A DNA stretch of 51,383 bases, from NCBI RefSeq assembly GCF_947487305.1, contig NZ_CANKWH010000020.1, positions 1-51,383 on the forward strand, given 5' to 3'. This document shows, piece after piece, positions 5,996 through 14,602 of the stretch (the stretch's first letter is position 1; each line of letters starts with the position of its first letter). The stretch is from an uncultured Paracoccus sp. Its GTDB lineage: Bacteria > Pseudomonadota > Alphaproteobacteria > Rhodobacterales > Rhodobacteraceae. The notes beneath the pieces were generated by a model. That model made no database searches and was not told the origin of the DNA. It saw only the letters and a list, made by a program, of their open reading frames with translations. The position numbers and the translations under genes were made by a program.

Positions 5996-8269
5996 ATGAC
6001 CGATCCGAAAACTGCCCAAGCCGGCGAGAATGCCGAGATCGAATCGCTCGATTCCGACAGCGCCCGGGCCGAGATGGCCGCGCTGACGGCGGCCTTGCGG
6101 CAGGCCAACGAGGATTACCACGGCAAGGATGCGCCAACCCTCAGTGATGCCGATTACGACGCCCGCAAGCGCCGTCTGGCCGCGCTGGAGGCCGCCTTTC
6201 CCGATCTCGTGGTGGAGAACAGCCCGACGGGGCAGGTGGGGGCGGCGCCGTCGGCAGGCTTTGGCAAGATCACCCATGCCCGGCGGATGATGTCGCTGGA
6301 AAACGCCTTTGCAGCGGACGAGATCGACGATTTCGTTGCCCGTATCCGCAGCTTCCTCAGCCTTCCCGCCAACACGCCGCTGGCCTTCACCGCCGAGCCC
6401 AAGATCGATGGCTTGTCGCTGTCCCTGCGCTACGAGGATGGCCGGCTGGTGCAGGCGGCGACGCGCGGCGACGGCAGCGTCGGCGAGAACGTCACCGCCA
6501 ATGCCCGCACCATCGACGATATTCCCGAAGTGCTGACCGGCAACCCACCCGCGATCCTCGAGATCCGGGGCGAGGTCTACATGTCGCACGAGGATTTCGC
6601 CCGGCTGAACGCCAGCGAGTCGGGCCGCACCTTCGCCAATCCACGCAATGCCGCCGCCGGCTCGCTGCGCCAGCTGGACCCCGCGATCACCGCCGCCCGC
6701 CCGCTGCGCTTCTTTGCCTATAGCTGGGGCGAGATGTCCGCGCCGCTGGCCGAGACCCAGATGGGCGCGGTGGAACGCATGGCCGAGATGGGTTTTCAGA
6801 CCAACCCGCTGACCCGGCTCTGCGCCAGCGCCGCCGAGATGGTCGCCACCTGGCGCGAGATCGAACAGCAGCGCGCGACCTTGGGCTATGACATCGACGG
6901 CGTGGTCTACAAGGTCAACGATCTGGGCTATCAGGAGCGGCTGGGGTTCCGATCGACCACGCCGCGTTGGGCCATCGCGCATAAATTTCCCGCCGAGACC
7001 GCCTGGACGCGGCTCAACGGCATCGACATTCAGGTCGGCCGCACCGGGGCGCTGTCGCCGGTGGCGCGGCTGGAACCAGTGACGGTGGGCGGCGTGGTGG
7101 TGTCGAACGCGACGCTGCATAACGAGGATTACATCGCCGGGCGCGACAGCACCGGCGCGCCGATCCGCGAGGGCCGCGACATTCGTGCCGGTGACTGGGT
7201 CATGGTCTATCGCGCCGGCGACGTGATCCCCAAGATCGCCGATGTCGACCTGTCGCGCCGCCCGGCGGACAGCCAGCCCTATCACTTCCCCGAAACCTGC
7301 CCGGAATGCGGCTCGGACGCGCTGCGCGAGCCGGGCGATTCCGTGCGGCGTTGCAGCGGCGGCTTGATCTGTCCGGCGCAGGCGGTTGAAAAGCTGAAGC
7401 ATTTCGTCAGCCGCGCCGCTTTCGACATCGAGGGGCTGGGCGCCAAGCAGGTCGAGATGTTCTTTGCCGATGACCAGCTGCCGATCCGCCAGCCAGCGGA
7501 GATTTTTACGCTGGCAGATCGTGACGCGAAGAACCTCACCAAGCTGAAGAACCGCGATGGCTTCGGCGAACGCTCGGCGCAAAAGCTCTTCGAGGCGATC
7601 GAGGAAAAGCGGCGCATCCCCCTGGCACGGCTCATCTTCGCGCTTGGCATTCGACACGTGGGCGAGGTTGCCGCCGCCACGCTGGCCCGGCATTTCGGCA
7701 CTTGGGAGACGCTAAGTGCCGCGCTGACCGCTGCAGCACCCGCCGCGCATCGTCACGTTCAGGCCGACGAGGCGGTGACTGCCGAACGCGCGCTCGCCGC
7801 CGATCAGGGCCGCCGCGCCCGGCTGAAGGAGACGCGCGATCTGGTCTGGGCAACTGATCCGCCGCTGCCCGAGGGCGCGCGGGCGGCCTGGGAGGATCTG
7901 GTCAGCATCGACGGCATCGGCGAGGTCGTGGCCGGCTCACTGGTCACAACCTTCGACCAGCCACGCGAGCGCGAGGTGATCGATGCGCTGGCGAAGGAAC
8001 TGACCGTGCTGCCCGCCGAAGCCGCCAGTTCCGAGGCCACCGAGATCAGCGGCAAGACGCTGGTCTTTACCGGCACGCTGGAAAAGATGACACGGGCCGA
8101 GGCCAAGGCGCGGGCCGAGGCCATGGGGGCCAAGGTGGCGGGTTCTGTCAGCGCAAAGACCGATCTGCTGATCGCCGGGCCGGGTGCGGGATCGAAGGCC
8201 ACCAAGGCCGCCGCGCTTGGCGTCACCGTCATCGACGAGGATGAATGGCTGCGGATCGCGGGGCGATGA
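5996..8269 (+). CDS. ligA: NAD-dependent DNA ligase LigA
   Basis: LigA seals nicks in duplex DNA with NAD+ as adenylate donor, mainly at Okazaki fragments and in repair. With start ATG 5996 it has 757 residues, slightly above the usual 670-720. Domain order: Ia with YHGKDAPTLSDADYD, adenylation domain with nucleophile Lys136 in EPKIDGLSL, OB fold, a Cys4 zinc finger (CPEC to LICPAQ), HhH helices, and a C-terminal BRCT domain beginning SGKTLVFTGTLEKM. ATG 5972 is an alternative start eight codons upstream. A 4-bp ATGA overlap couples it to recG. Both encode DNA-processing enzymes, so co-expression is reasonable. Confidence 0.96.
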   Translation: MTDPKTAQAGENAEIESLDSDSARAEMAALTAALRQANEDYHGKDAPTLSDADYDARKRRLAALEAAFPDLVVENSPTGQVGAAPSAGFGKITHARRMMSLENAFAADEIDDFVARIRSFLSLPANTPLAFTAEPKIDGLSLSLRYEDGRLVQAATRGDGSVGENVTANARTIDDIPEVLTGNPPAILEIRGEVYMSHEDFARLNASESGRTFANPRNAAAGSLRQLDPAITAARPLRFFAYSWGEMSAPLAETQMGAVERMAEMGFQTNPLTRLCASAAEMVATWREIEQQRATLGYDIDGVVYKVNDLGYQERLGFRSTTPRWAIAHKFPAETAWTRLNGIDIQVGRTGALSPVARLEPVTVGGVVVSNATLHNEDYIAGRDSTGAPIREGRDIRAGDWVMVYRAGDVIPKIADVDLSRRPADSQPYHFPETCPECGSDALREPGDSVRRCSGGLICPAQAVEKLKHFVSRAAFDIEGLGAKQVEMFFADDQLPIRQPAEIFTLADRDAKNLTKLKNRDGFGERSAQKLFEAIEEKRRIPLARLIFALGIRHVGEVAAATLARHFGTWETLSAALTAAAPAAHRHVQADEAVTAERALAADQGRRARLKETRDLVWATDPPLPEGARAAWEDLVSIDGIGEVVAGSLVTTFDQPREREVIDALAKELTVLPAEAASSEATEISGKTLVFTGTLEKMTRAEAKARAEAMGAKVAGSVSAKTDLLIAGPGAGSKATKAAALGVTVIDEDEWLRIAGR

Positions 8270-10362
8270 CCCCGCCCAAGGGCCGCCCGCCGGTACTGTT
8301 CCCGCTGTTTGCCGCCGCCGACACCCTGCCCGGGGTCGGCCCCAAGGCGGCAACGGCGCTGGCGCAGCTGGGCATCGAACGCCCGCGCGATCTGATCCTG
8401 ACCTTGCCCTCCAGCGGCGTGCGGCGGCGGCGGCTGGAACATCTCTCCGAGGCGCGGGCGCCCGAAACCATCACCGTCGCCGTGACCGTAACCCGCCACA
8501 ACCCGCCAAGCGGGCGCGGGCGGCCCTGGCGGGTGGTTTGCAGCGACGGGCCGAATGACCTGACGCTGGTCTTCTTCCACCCCCGCCGCGACTGGATCGA
8601 GGGGCAATTGCCGGTCGGCCAGCGGCGCATCGTCAGCGGCAAGGTCGAGCTGTTCGACGGGATGCTGCAGATGGTCCATCCCGACCACATCCTGCGCGAG
8701 ACCGAGGCGCTGCCCTCGGAATTCGAGCCGGTCTATCCTCTGAGCGCCGGACTGACGCAGCGGGTCATGGCCAAGGCCGCCGAGGCCGCGCTTGACCGTG
8801 CGCCCGACCTGCCGGACTGGATCGATCCCGAACTGGCGAAATCGCGGAACTGGCCCGGCTGGCACGAGGCCCTGGCGCAGGCGCATGACCCGCACTCACC
8901 AGCCGATCTGTCGCCCACTGCCCCGGCGCGCGAGCGGCTGGCCTATGACGAATTCTTCGCCCATCAGATGACGCTGGCTTTGCTCCGCCGCGACCGACGG
9001 CGGCAGCGCGGGCGCGAGACGGTGGGCGACGGGAAATTGCGCGACAAGGTTCTGGCGCAACTGCCCTGGCCACCGACCGGGGCGCAGGCCCGCGCCGTGG
9101 CCGAGATCGCCGGCGATATGGGAAGCCCGCAGCGGATGAACCGGCTGCTGCAAGGCGATGTCGGCGCGGGCAAGACGCTGGTCGCGATTCTGTCGGCGCT
9201 GATCGCGGTTGAGGCGGGCGGGCAGGCGGTGCTGATGGCCCCGACCGAAATCCTCGCCCGCCAGCACGCAAGGGCGCTGGAACCGCTGGCCCGCGCGGCG
9301 GGCGTGCGGCTGGCGGCGCTGACCGGGCGCGACAGGGGCGATTTGCGCGCGCAACTGCTCGAGGATCTGCGCGAGGGGCGCATCGACATTCTGGTGGGCA
9401 CCCATGCGGTGTTCCAGAAGGATGTGGATTTCCACGACCTGCGCCTTGCCATCATCGACGAACAGCACCGCTTCGGCGTGGCGCAGCGGTTGGAACTGTC
9501 GGCCAAGGGCGAGATTCCGCCCGATGTGCTGGTGATGACCGCAACGCCGATCCCGCGCTCGCTGGCGATGACGCAATTCGGCGATCTGGACATCTCGGTG
9601 CTGGACGAGAAACCGCCGGGGCGTCAGCCGATCACCACGGTGATGATCTCGGACCAGCGGCTCTCTGAAGTGGTCGACCGGCTGCGCGCGGCCTTGGAGA
9701 AAGGCGCGCGGGCCTATTGGGTTTGTCCCTTGGTCGAGGAAAGCGAACTGGTCGATCTGACCGCCGCCGATGCCCGGTTTCAGGCGCTGCGCGCGGTCTT
9801 CGGCGACGAGGTGCGGCTGGTTCATGGCCAGATGCCGCCCGATCAGCGCGATGCCGCCATGGCTGATTTTTCGGCCGGACGGGCGCGGATTCTGGTGGCG
9901 ACCACGGTGATCGAGGTCGGCGTAGACGTGCCCGAAGCGACGATCATGGTGATCGAGCGGGCCGAGAATTTCGGGCTGGCGCAGCTGCACCAGTTGCGCG
10001 GGCGAGTCGGTCGGGGGCAGGGCGCCTCGACCTGCGTCCTGATGTATCACCCGCCCTTGACCGAAAGCGGCCAGCAGCGGCTGGAGATCCTGCGCGAGAC
10101 CGAGGACGGCTTCCGCATCGCCGAGGCCGATCTTGAGATGCGCGGTGCGGGCGACATGATCGGCACGGCGCAATCCGGCCTGCCGCGGTTCCGCATTGCC
10201 GACCTGGAACACCAGGCAGGGCTGATGGCCGTGGCGCGGCAGGATGCCCGCGCCTTCCTGGAACGCGACCCGCAGATGGAAACCCCGCGCGGGCAGGCGA
10301 TCCGCACGCTTTTGTGGCTGATGGAACAGGATAAGGCGGTGCGGCTGATCGGGGTCGGCTGA
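8266..10362 (+). CDS. recG: ATP-dependent DNA helicase RecG
   Basis: RecG regresses stalled replication forks and branch-migrates Holliday junctions. The 698-residue protein has the N-terminal wedge/OB region (about 1-240), then superfamily 2 motifs: Walker A QGDVGAGKTLV, motif II DEQHRFGV, motif III TATPIPRSLAMT, and the C-terminal RecA lobe with motif V TTVIEVGVDVP and motif VI QLHQLRGRVGRG, followed by the TRG-type tail. I chose ATG 8266 over the in-frame ATG 8245 because it makes the standard 4-bp overlap with ligA. A gene for an SOS-controlled peptide follows it about 100 bp later. Confidence 0.96.
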   Translation: MTPPKGRPPVLFPLFAAADTLPGVGPKAATALAQLGIERPRDLILTLPSSGVRRRRLEHLSEARAPETITVAVTVTRHNPPSGRGRPWRVVCSDGPNDLTLVFFHPRRDWIEGQLPVGQRRIVSGKVELFDGMLQMVHPDHILRETEALPSEFEPVYPLSAGLTQRVMAKAAEAALDRAPDLPDWIDPELAKSRNWPGWHEALAQAHDPHSPADLSPTAPARERLAYDEFFAHQMTLALLRRDRRRQRGRETVGDGKLRDKVLAQLPWPPTGAQARAVAEIAGDMGSPQRMNRLLQGDVGAGKTLVAILSALIAVEAGGQAVLMAPTEILARQHARALEPLARAAGVRLAALTGRDRGDLRAQLLEDLREGRIDILVGTHAVFQKDVDFHDLRLAIIDEQHRFGVAQRLELSAKGEIPPDVLVMTATPIPRSLAMTQFGDLDISVLDEKPPGRQPITTVMISDQRLSEVVDRLRAALEKGARAYWVCPLVEESELVDLTAADARFQALRAVFGDEVRLVHGQMPPDQRDAAMADFSAGRARILVATTVIEVGVDVPEATIMVIERAENFGLAQLHQLRGRVGRGQGASTCVLMYHPPLTESGQQRLEILRETEDGFRIAEADLEMRGAGDMIGTAQSGLPRFRIADLEHQAGLMAVARQDARAFLERDPQMETPRGQAIRTLLWLMEQDKAVRLIGVG

Positions 10363-10388
10363 GCCGTTCCGGTCCCCCGCTCTCGGAT

Positions 10389-10403
10389 GTTCTCAGAAAG
10401 TTC
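10389..10403 (+). promoter_or_regulatory. LexA (SOS) box, GTTC-N7-GTTC
   Basis: GTTC-TCAGAAA-GTTC is a perfect match to the alphaproteobacterial LexA site. It lies 57 bp before the start of the 31-residue ORF, inside the 5' half of an 8-bp inverted repeat TGTTCTCA/TGAGAACA (10388-10395 and 10424-10431). A -10-like TATGAG at 10422-10427 would put the box over the -35 region, the usual place for repression. Confidence 0.75.
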
Positions 10404-10459
10404 TTTACTTCACTCCGACGATATGAGAACAAACAAGCAACACCACAGGAGGACGCACC

Positions 10460-10555
10460 ATGACCCGTGAAATGTTCAGTGATGTGATCGGTCTCGCCGC
10501 GCTGTCGGTAACTGCCCTTGTTGTCCTGTGGCTTCCTGCCATCTTGCAGGGCTGA
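10460..10555 (+). CDS. 31-residue SOS-controlled membrane peptide
   Basis: ATG 10460 to TGA 10555 encodes 31 residues: a short polar N-terminus MTREMFSD, then one hydrophobic segment (about residues 9-29, including GLAALSVTALVVLWLPAI) that should span the inner membrane, ending Leu-Gln-Gly. A near-perfect Shine-Dalgarno AGGAGG (10447-10452) lies 7 bp upstream, a perfect LexA box lies further upstream, and a strong Rho-independent terminator lies 90 bp downstream, so this is a complete transcription unit. Caulobacter SidA, a 29-residue LexA-controlled membrane peptide that blocks FtsW/FtsN-dependent division, is a functional parallel; I cannot claim homology. Toxin or phage-shock roles are alternatives. 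Confidence 0.75.
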   Translation: MTREMFSDVIGLAALSVTALVVLWLPAILQG

Positions 10556-10645
10556 CCCCGTTCCCCGATTTTCTGCCCCGCGTTGCTTGCAGCAGATGTG
10601 CTCGCCTGTGCATCTCCTCGGTTCCCCACCCGCACGCGCAACTTG

Positions 10646-10673
10646 ACCGGCCCTGGCAGGGGCCGGTTTTTTC
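10646..10673 (+). terminator. Rho-independent terminator
   Basis: Perfect 8-bp stem ACCGGCCC/GGGCCGGT with loop TGGCAG, followed by six T. It ends the transcript of the 31-residue peptide. About 90 nt of untranslated sequence lie between that stop codon and this stem. Confidence 0.9.
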
Positions 10674-10693
10674 TTGTTGCGGGTTCAGGAAAG

Positions 10694-11131
10694 TCAGGCG
10701 GCGGCTTCGTCCATCGCCGCCAACGTCGCATCCCATGCCAGCAGGATCGAGGCATGGCGATTGGGATAGTCGCGGGCGGGCAGCAGCGCCTCGAGCTCGG
10801 CAAAGGGGCCATCGGGCGGGGTGCCGGCCTGTTTCAGCATCGCACAAAGCGCCTCGCGCGTGCTTGCGATCTCGTCGCGGCTGCGGCCGATGACGGCACT
10901 GCCCAGAACCGAGGCCGAGGCCTGACCCAAGGCGCAGGCCCGCACCTCCTGCGCGAAATGGGCGATGCGTCCATCCGTCACCGTCACATCCACCGTCACC
11001 GAGGACCCGCATTGCGGCGATCGGCGCATGGCGCTGCCCTGCGGCGCGGTCAGCCGCCCGGCATGGGGCATGGCAGCAGTCAGCGCCAGGATCCGGCGCG
11101 AATAAAGCTGCATCAGGTCGCTGTCGGACAT
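10694..11131 (-). CDS. IscU/SufU-like Fe-S scaffold protein
   Basis: A 145-residue member of the NifU N-terminal (IscU/SufU) family, which builds Fe-S clusters on three conserved cysteines. They appear here in RRSPQCGSSVTVDV, VRACALGQASASV and ALCAMLKQAG. The protein is in the range expected for the family. The longer open frame upstream of ATG 11131 crosses hisI on the other strand and is not used. It is divergent from hisI, with 66 bp for both promoters. Whether it is an active scaffold or an accessory paralogue in an organism using SUF is unknown. Confidence 0.8.
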   Translation of the reverse strand: MSDSDLMQLYSRRILALTAAMPHAGRLTAPQGSAMRRSPQCGSSVTVDVTVTDGRIAHFAQEVRACALGQASASVLGSAVIGRSRDEIASTREALCAMLKQAGTPPDGPFAELEALLPARDYPNRHASILLAWDATLAAMDEAAA

Positions 11132-11197
11132 GGAACCCCGGTGGAAGATCGTCGGCTTTCCTCCTAGATAGGGAGCCGGTCCGTGAAAGGAAAGCCG

Positions 11198-11557
11198 ATG
11201 TTCGACGCCGAAAGCCTGAAGTACGACGCCAACGGGCTGATTCCCGCCATCGCGCAATCGCCCGAAGGCGAGGTGCTGATGCTGGCCTGGATGAATGCCG
11301 AGGCCGTGCGGCGCACGCTCGCGACCGGCAAGGTGACCTACTGGTCGCGCTCGCGGCAGGATTACTGGGTTAAGGGTGAGACCAGCGGCCACCACCAGCG
11401 GCTGATCGAGATGCGGGTGGATTGCGACCGCGACACGCTGCTGGTCATCGTCGATCAGGTCGGGCCGGCCTGCCACACCAACCGGCGCAGCTGCTTCTAT
11501 CGCGCGGTGCGGGATGGCGACGAGGTCGAGATCATGTCGCCGATGGCGGGGGCTTAG
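11198..11557 (+). CDS. hisI: Phosphoribosyl-AMP cyclohydrolase HisI
   Basis: HisI opens the purine ring of phosphoribosyl-AMP, the third step of histidine synthesis. The 119-residue protein carries the metal-binding motif VDCDRDTLL (Asp75, Asp77, Asp79, Cys76) and the zinc cysteines Cys92 and Cys99 in ACHTNRRSCFYR, plus YWSRSRQDYWVKGETSGH. It has the single-domain form, without the HisE pyrophosphohydrolase. I chose ATG 11198, which has AAAGGA upstream; GTG 11183 would add five residues. It stands apart from other his genes in this window. Confidence 0.95.
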   Translation: MFDAESLKYDANGLIPAIAQSPEGEVLMLAWMNAEAVRRTLATGKVTYWSRSRQDYWVKGETSGHHQRLIEMRVDCDRDTLLVIVDQVGPACHTNRRSCFYRAVRDGDEVEIMSPMAGA

Positions 11558-11565
11558 AGCGGGAC

Positions 11566-12411
11566 TCAGAGGCCGAGCAGCCGGCGAATGTCCTCTGGGC
11601 TCGCGCCATCTTCCCGATAGTGTCGGATGGCTCGAGCGTCGTCGCGCTTGGCCAGCCGCTTGCCGGCATCGTCGCGGATCAGGCGGTGGTGGTGGTAGAG
11701 GGGCGTCGGCAGCCCCAGCAGCTTCTGCAAGAGGACGTGGATCCATGTGGAATCGAACAGGTCCTTGCCGCGCGTGACCAGCGTGATCCCCCGCGCCGCA
11801 TCATCCACCACCACGGCCAGATGATAGGATGTTCCCATGCCGCGCCGGGACAGGATCACATCGCCGATGCCGTCCAGAAACTGCGCGCGGGTCAGCACGT
11901 GATCCTCGCCGGGCAGGATTTCGCGGTCGCGGAAAGCGAGCCGGTCGACCCCCAGCGCCTCGAAGGCGCGCGCGACGTCGAGGCGGATCACGTCCTCCTC
12001 GGCGGCATCGGACATGGGGCGATGGCGGCAAGTGCCGGGATAGATCAGCCCGTCGGGGCCGGCGGGCAGCGCGCCTTCCTGCGGGGCCGACAGCGCCGCG
12101 CGAATGTCACCACGCCGGCAGCGGCAGGGATAGGTGAGCCGCGAAAGTTGGATCAGCGCGTCCTGATAGGCGGCCATCCGGTCGGACTGGCGCATCACCG
12201 GCTGTTGCCAGTCGAGGCCCAGCCAGCGCAAGTCATCGTAAATCGCCGTTTCGAACTCTGCCTTGCAGCGCTCGCGGTCGATATCCTCGATGCGCAGCAG
12301 GAACTGCCCCGGCCCAGCCTCGCGCTGCGCCACCAGCGCCGCATAGGCATGGCCGAGATGCAGCAGACCCGTGGGCGAGGGGGCGAAGCGGGTTATTGCG
12401 CCGCCAGCCAT
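11566..12411 (-). CDS. gluQ: Glutamyl-Q tRNA(Asp) synthetase
   Basis: GluQ-RS attaches glutamate to queuosine 34 of tRNA-Asp. It is a 281-residue truncated GluRS with only the catalytic domain: HIGH-type signature HLGH at residues 18-21 in FAPSPTGLLHLGHAYAAL, the Cys cluster YPCRCRR, TCRHR and the KMSKS-like GKRLAKRDDAR near the C-terminus. The anticodon-binding domain of true GluRS is absent. It overlaps the 3' end of trmFO by 19 bp on the same strand, so the two tRNA-modifying enzymes are likely co-transcribed. It is convergent with hisI. Confidence 0.93.
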   Translation of the reverse strand: MAGGAITRFAPSPTGLLHLGHAYAALVAQREAGPGQFLLRIEDIDRERCKAEFETAIYDDLRWLGLDWQQPVMRQSDRMAAYQDALIQLSRLTYPCRCRRGDIRAALSAPQEGALPAGPDGLIYPGTCRHRPMSDAAEEDVIRLDVARAFEALGVDRLAFRDREILPGEDHVLTRAQFLDGIGDVILSRRGMGTSYHLAVVVDDAARGITLVTRGKDLFDSTWIHVLLQKLLGLPTPLYHHHRLIRDDAGKRLAKRDDARAIRHYREDGASPEDIRRLLGL

Positions 12412-13730
12412 GCGCGGAAATCGTCCTTGGCGCGGCTCGTATAGGCCGGATAGCGGTCCTTGCGCCCCTTGCGGCCGCCCCGCATCTCGTCGAGCGGCGG
12501 AAAGAGGCCGAAATTCACGTTCATAGGCTGGAAGGTCTTGGCCTCGGCGCCGCCGGTGATGTGATGGATCAGCGCCCCCATCGCGGTATTGCCCGAGGGG
12601 GGCGCCAGATCCCCGCCCTTGGCCTCGGCGGCGGCCATGCGACCGGCCAGAAGCCCCATCGCCGCGCTTTCGACATAGCCCTCGACCCCCGTCACCTGCC
12701 CGGCAAAGCGCAGGTTCGGACGGGCGCGCAGGCGCATCCGGTCGTCGAGCAGCGTCGGCGAATTCAGGAAGGAATTGCGGTGGATGCCGCCGAGCCGGGC
12801 AAAGCTCGCGTTCTGCAGGCCCGGGATCATCCGGAACACCTCGGTCTGCGCGCCGTATTTCATCTTGGTCTGAAATCCGACGATATTATAGAGCGTCCCC
12901 AAGGCATTATCCCGGCGAAGCTGGACGACGGCATAGGCCTTTTCCGCGGGATTATGGGCATTGGTCAGCCCGACCGGCTTCATCGGCCCGTGGCGCAGGG
13001 TTTCGCGCCCGCGCTCGGCCATCACCTCGATCGGCAGGCAGCCATCGAAATAGCCCGCCGTCTCGCCCTCGCGGAACTCGGTCTTGTCGGCGGCCAGAAG
13101 CGCGTCGATGAAGGCCTCGTATTCGGGCTTGGTCATCGGGCAGTTGATATAGGCGCGCTGTTCGGCCTCGGTCTCGCCCTTGTCGTAACGGCTCTGTTCC
13201 CAGGCCACCGACATGTCGATGGTCTCGGCATGGACGATGGGGGCGATGGCGTCGAAAAAGGCCAGCGCCTCGGTCCCGGTCAGCCCGCGGATCGAGCCTG
13301 CCAGCGCGTCCGAGGTCAGCGGGCCGGTGGCGACGATCCAGTTGCCGTCCTCGGGCAGGTCGCGGATCTCGCCCGGCACGATCTCGACCAGCGGCTCGGC
13401 CCTCAGCGCCTCGGTCACTGCGGCGGAAAAGGCGTCGCGGTCGACGGCCAGCGCCCCGCCGGCGGGCAGGCGGTGGCGGTCGGCCATGCTCATGATCAGC
13501 CCACCCGCCGCGCGCATTTCCCAATGCAGTTGGCCGACGGCATTCATCTCGTCATCATCGGATCGAAAGCTGTTCGAGCAGACCATTTCGGCGCAATCGC
13601 CGGTCTTGTGGGCAAAGGTTTCCACCTGAGGGCGCATCTCGTGCAGCACCACGGGAACGCCGGCGCGGGCGATCTGCCAGGCGGCTTCCGAGCCGGCCAG
13701 TCCGGCGCCGATGATGTGAACGGGGTCCAT
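12393..13730 (-). CDS. trmFO: tRNA (m5U54) methyltransferase TrmFO
   Basis: TrmFO makes 5-methyluridine at T-loop position 54 of tRNA with methylenetetrahydrofolate and FAD. The 445-residue protein starts MDPVHIIGAGLAGSEAAWQ, a Rossmann FAD-binding GxGxxG, followed by CSNSFRSDDDEMNAVGQLHW, a TrmFO signature with the catalytic-type Cys, and ends with the family motif GGRKGRKDRY. ATG 13730 has AAGGA upstream; longer in-frame starts run through the upstream terminator. It is the first gene of a trmFO-gluQ unit. Confidence 0.95.
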   Translation of the reverse strand: MDPVHIIGAGLAGSEAAWQIARAGVPVVLHEMRPQVETFAHKTGDCAEMVCSNSFRSDDDEMNAVGQLHWEMRAAGGLIMSMADRHRLPAGGALAVDRDAFSAAVTEALRAEPLVEIVPGEIRDLPEDGNWIVATGPLTSDALAGSIRGLTGTEALAFFDAIAPIVHAETIDMSVAWEQSRYDKGETEAEQRAYINCPMTKPEYEAFIDALLAADKTEFREGETAGYFDGCLPIEVMAERGRETLRHGPMKPVGLTNAHNPAEKAYAVVQLRRDNALGTLYNIVGFQTKMKYGAQTEVFRMIPGLQNASFARLGGIHRNSFLNSPTLLDDRMRLRARPNLRFAGQVTGVEGYVESAAMGLLAGRMAAAEAKGGDLAPPSGNTAMGALIHHITGGAEAKTFQPMNVNFGLFPPLDEMRGGRKGRKDRYPAYTSRAKDDFRAWLAAQ

Positions 13731-13794
13731 GGGGCATCCTTCGATCTGCTTGCGGGTCAGGTAGCAATGCGGGTCACGCATCGCAAGCCTGCCG

Positions 13795-13833
13795 AAAATC
13801 AAAACGGGCGGTCCCGTGATGGGCCGCCCGTTT
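13795..13833 (-). terminator. Rho-independent terminator of rplY
   Basis: Perfect 10-bp stem AAACGGGCGG/CCGCCCGTTT (13802-13811 and 13824-13833). On the minus strand it is followed by TTTTGATTTT, so it ends the rplY transcript before trmFO. Confidence 0.85.
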
Positions 13834-13869
13834 CCGTCCGACGGTCTCCGCAGAAGCTGCGGGAACCGA

Positions 13870-14502
13870 TTATTCGGCGGTTGCCTCGGCTTCGTCCGAA
13901 GCCTCTTCCTCGTCATCGCCGCCCGAGCGCAGCGCCGAAGGCGCGGCGATGTTGGCGATGGCAAAGTTGCGGTCGATGGTCGGCTTCGAGCCGGCCGGCA
14001 GGGTGATGTCGTTGACATGGATGCCGTCGCCGACTTCCAGGCCACTCAGGTCGACGGTCACGTGATCGGGAATGTCTCCCGCGGTCACGATCAGTTCGAT
14101 CTCGTTGCGAACCGTCACCAGCGTGCCGCCCTTGCGCAGGCCGGGGCACTTGTCCTGGTTGATGAATTCGACCGGAATGAACAGGTTCACCTTCGAGGTG
14201 CGACGCAGGCGCATGAAGTCGATATGCGTCGGCAGGTCCTTCACCACGTCCTTCTGGACGCCGCGGCAGATGACGCGAACGTCGTCCTGACCGTCGACCT
14301 TCAGGTTCCACAGCGTGGACATGAAGCGACCGGCGCGCAGCTTGGTCAGAAGCGTGTTGAAGTCGAATTGAACGGCGACCGGGTCCTTGTGGTCACCATA
14401 GACGATACCGGGCACCTTGCCGTTACGGCGAGCTTGACGGGCGGCCCCCTTGCCTGACCCCGTGCGTGCCTCGGCCACCAGATCAGGGATCTCTTTGGCC
14501 AT
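13870..14502 (-). CDS. rplY: 50S ribosomal protein L25/Ctc
   Basis: A 210-residue long-form L25 of the general stress protein Ctc type, which binds 5S rRNA. The N-terminal L25 domain (about 1-95) contains KGAARQARRNGKVPGIVYG and HIDFMRLRRTSKV; the C-terminal TL5 beta domain follows and an acidic tail (GGDDEEEASDEAEATAE) ends it, as usual in alphaproteobacteria. ATG 14502 begins MAKEIPDLVAEAR; the frame extends upstream without an L25-like sequence. It is usually next to pth, which is not seen here. Its terminator lies at 13795-13833. Confidence 0.95.
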   Translation of the reverse strand: MAKEIPDLVAEARTGSGKGAARQARRNGKVPGIVYGDHKDPVAVQFDFNTLLTKLRAGRFMSTLWNLKVDGQDDVRVICRGVQKDVVKDLPTHIDFMRLRRTSKVNLFIPVEFINQDKCPGLRKGGTLVTVRNEIELIVTAGDIPDHVTVDLSGLEVGDGIHVNDITLPAGSKPTIDRNFAIANIAAPSALRSGGDDEEEASDEAEATAE

Positions 14503-14602
14503 TGCTTTATTCCTTACATTGACGTTATCGCGGCCGTCCTCCAAGGGTGCACGACCGAAGCCGGGCCTATAGCGCGGCGGCGTCTGTTTGAAAAGGTTGA
14601 AA

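Noticed and set aside
5768..7693. 641-codon minus-strand frame opposite ligA
   Set aside because: It is a GC-rich shadow of ligA third-codon bias; its His/Gly/Arg-rich translation matches no family.
8896..10212. 438-codon minus-strand frame opposite recG
   Set aside because: Shadow of recG, same composition bias, no ribosome site.
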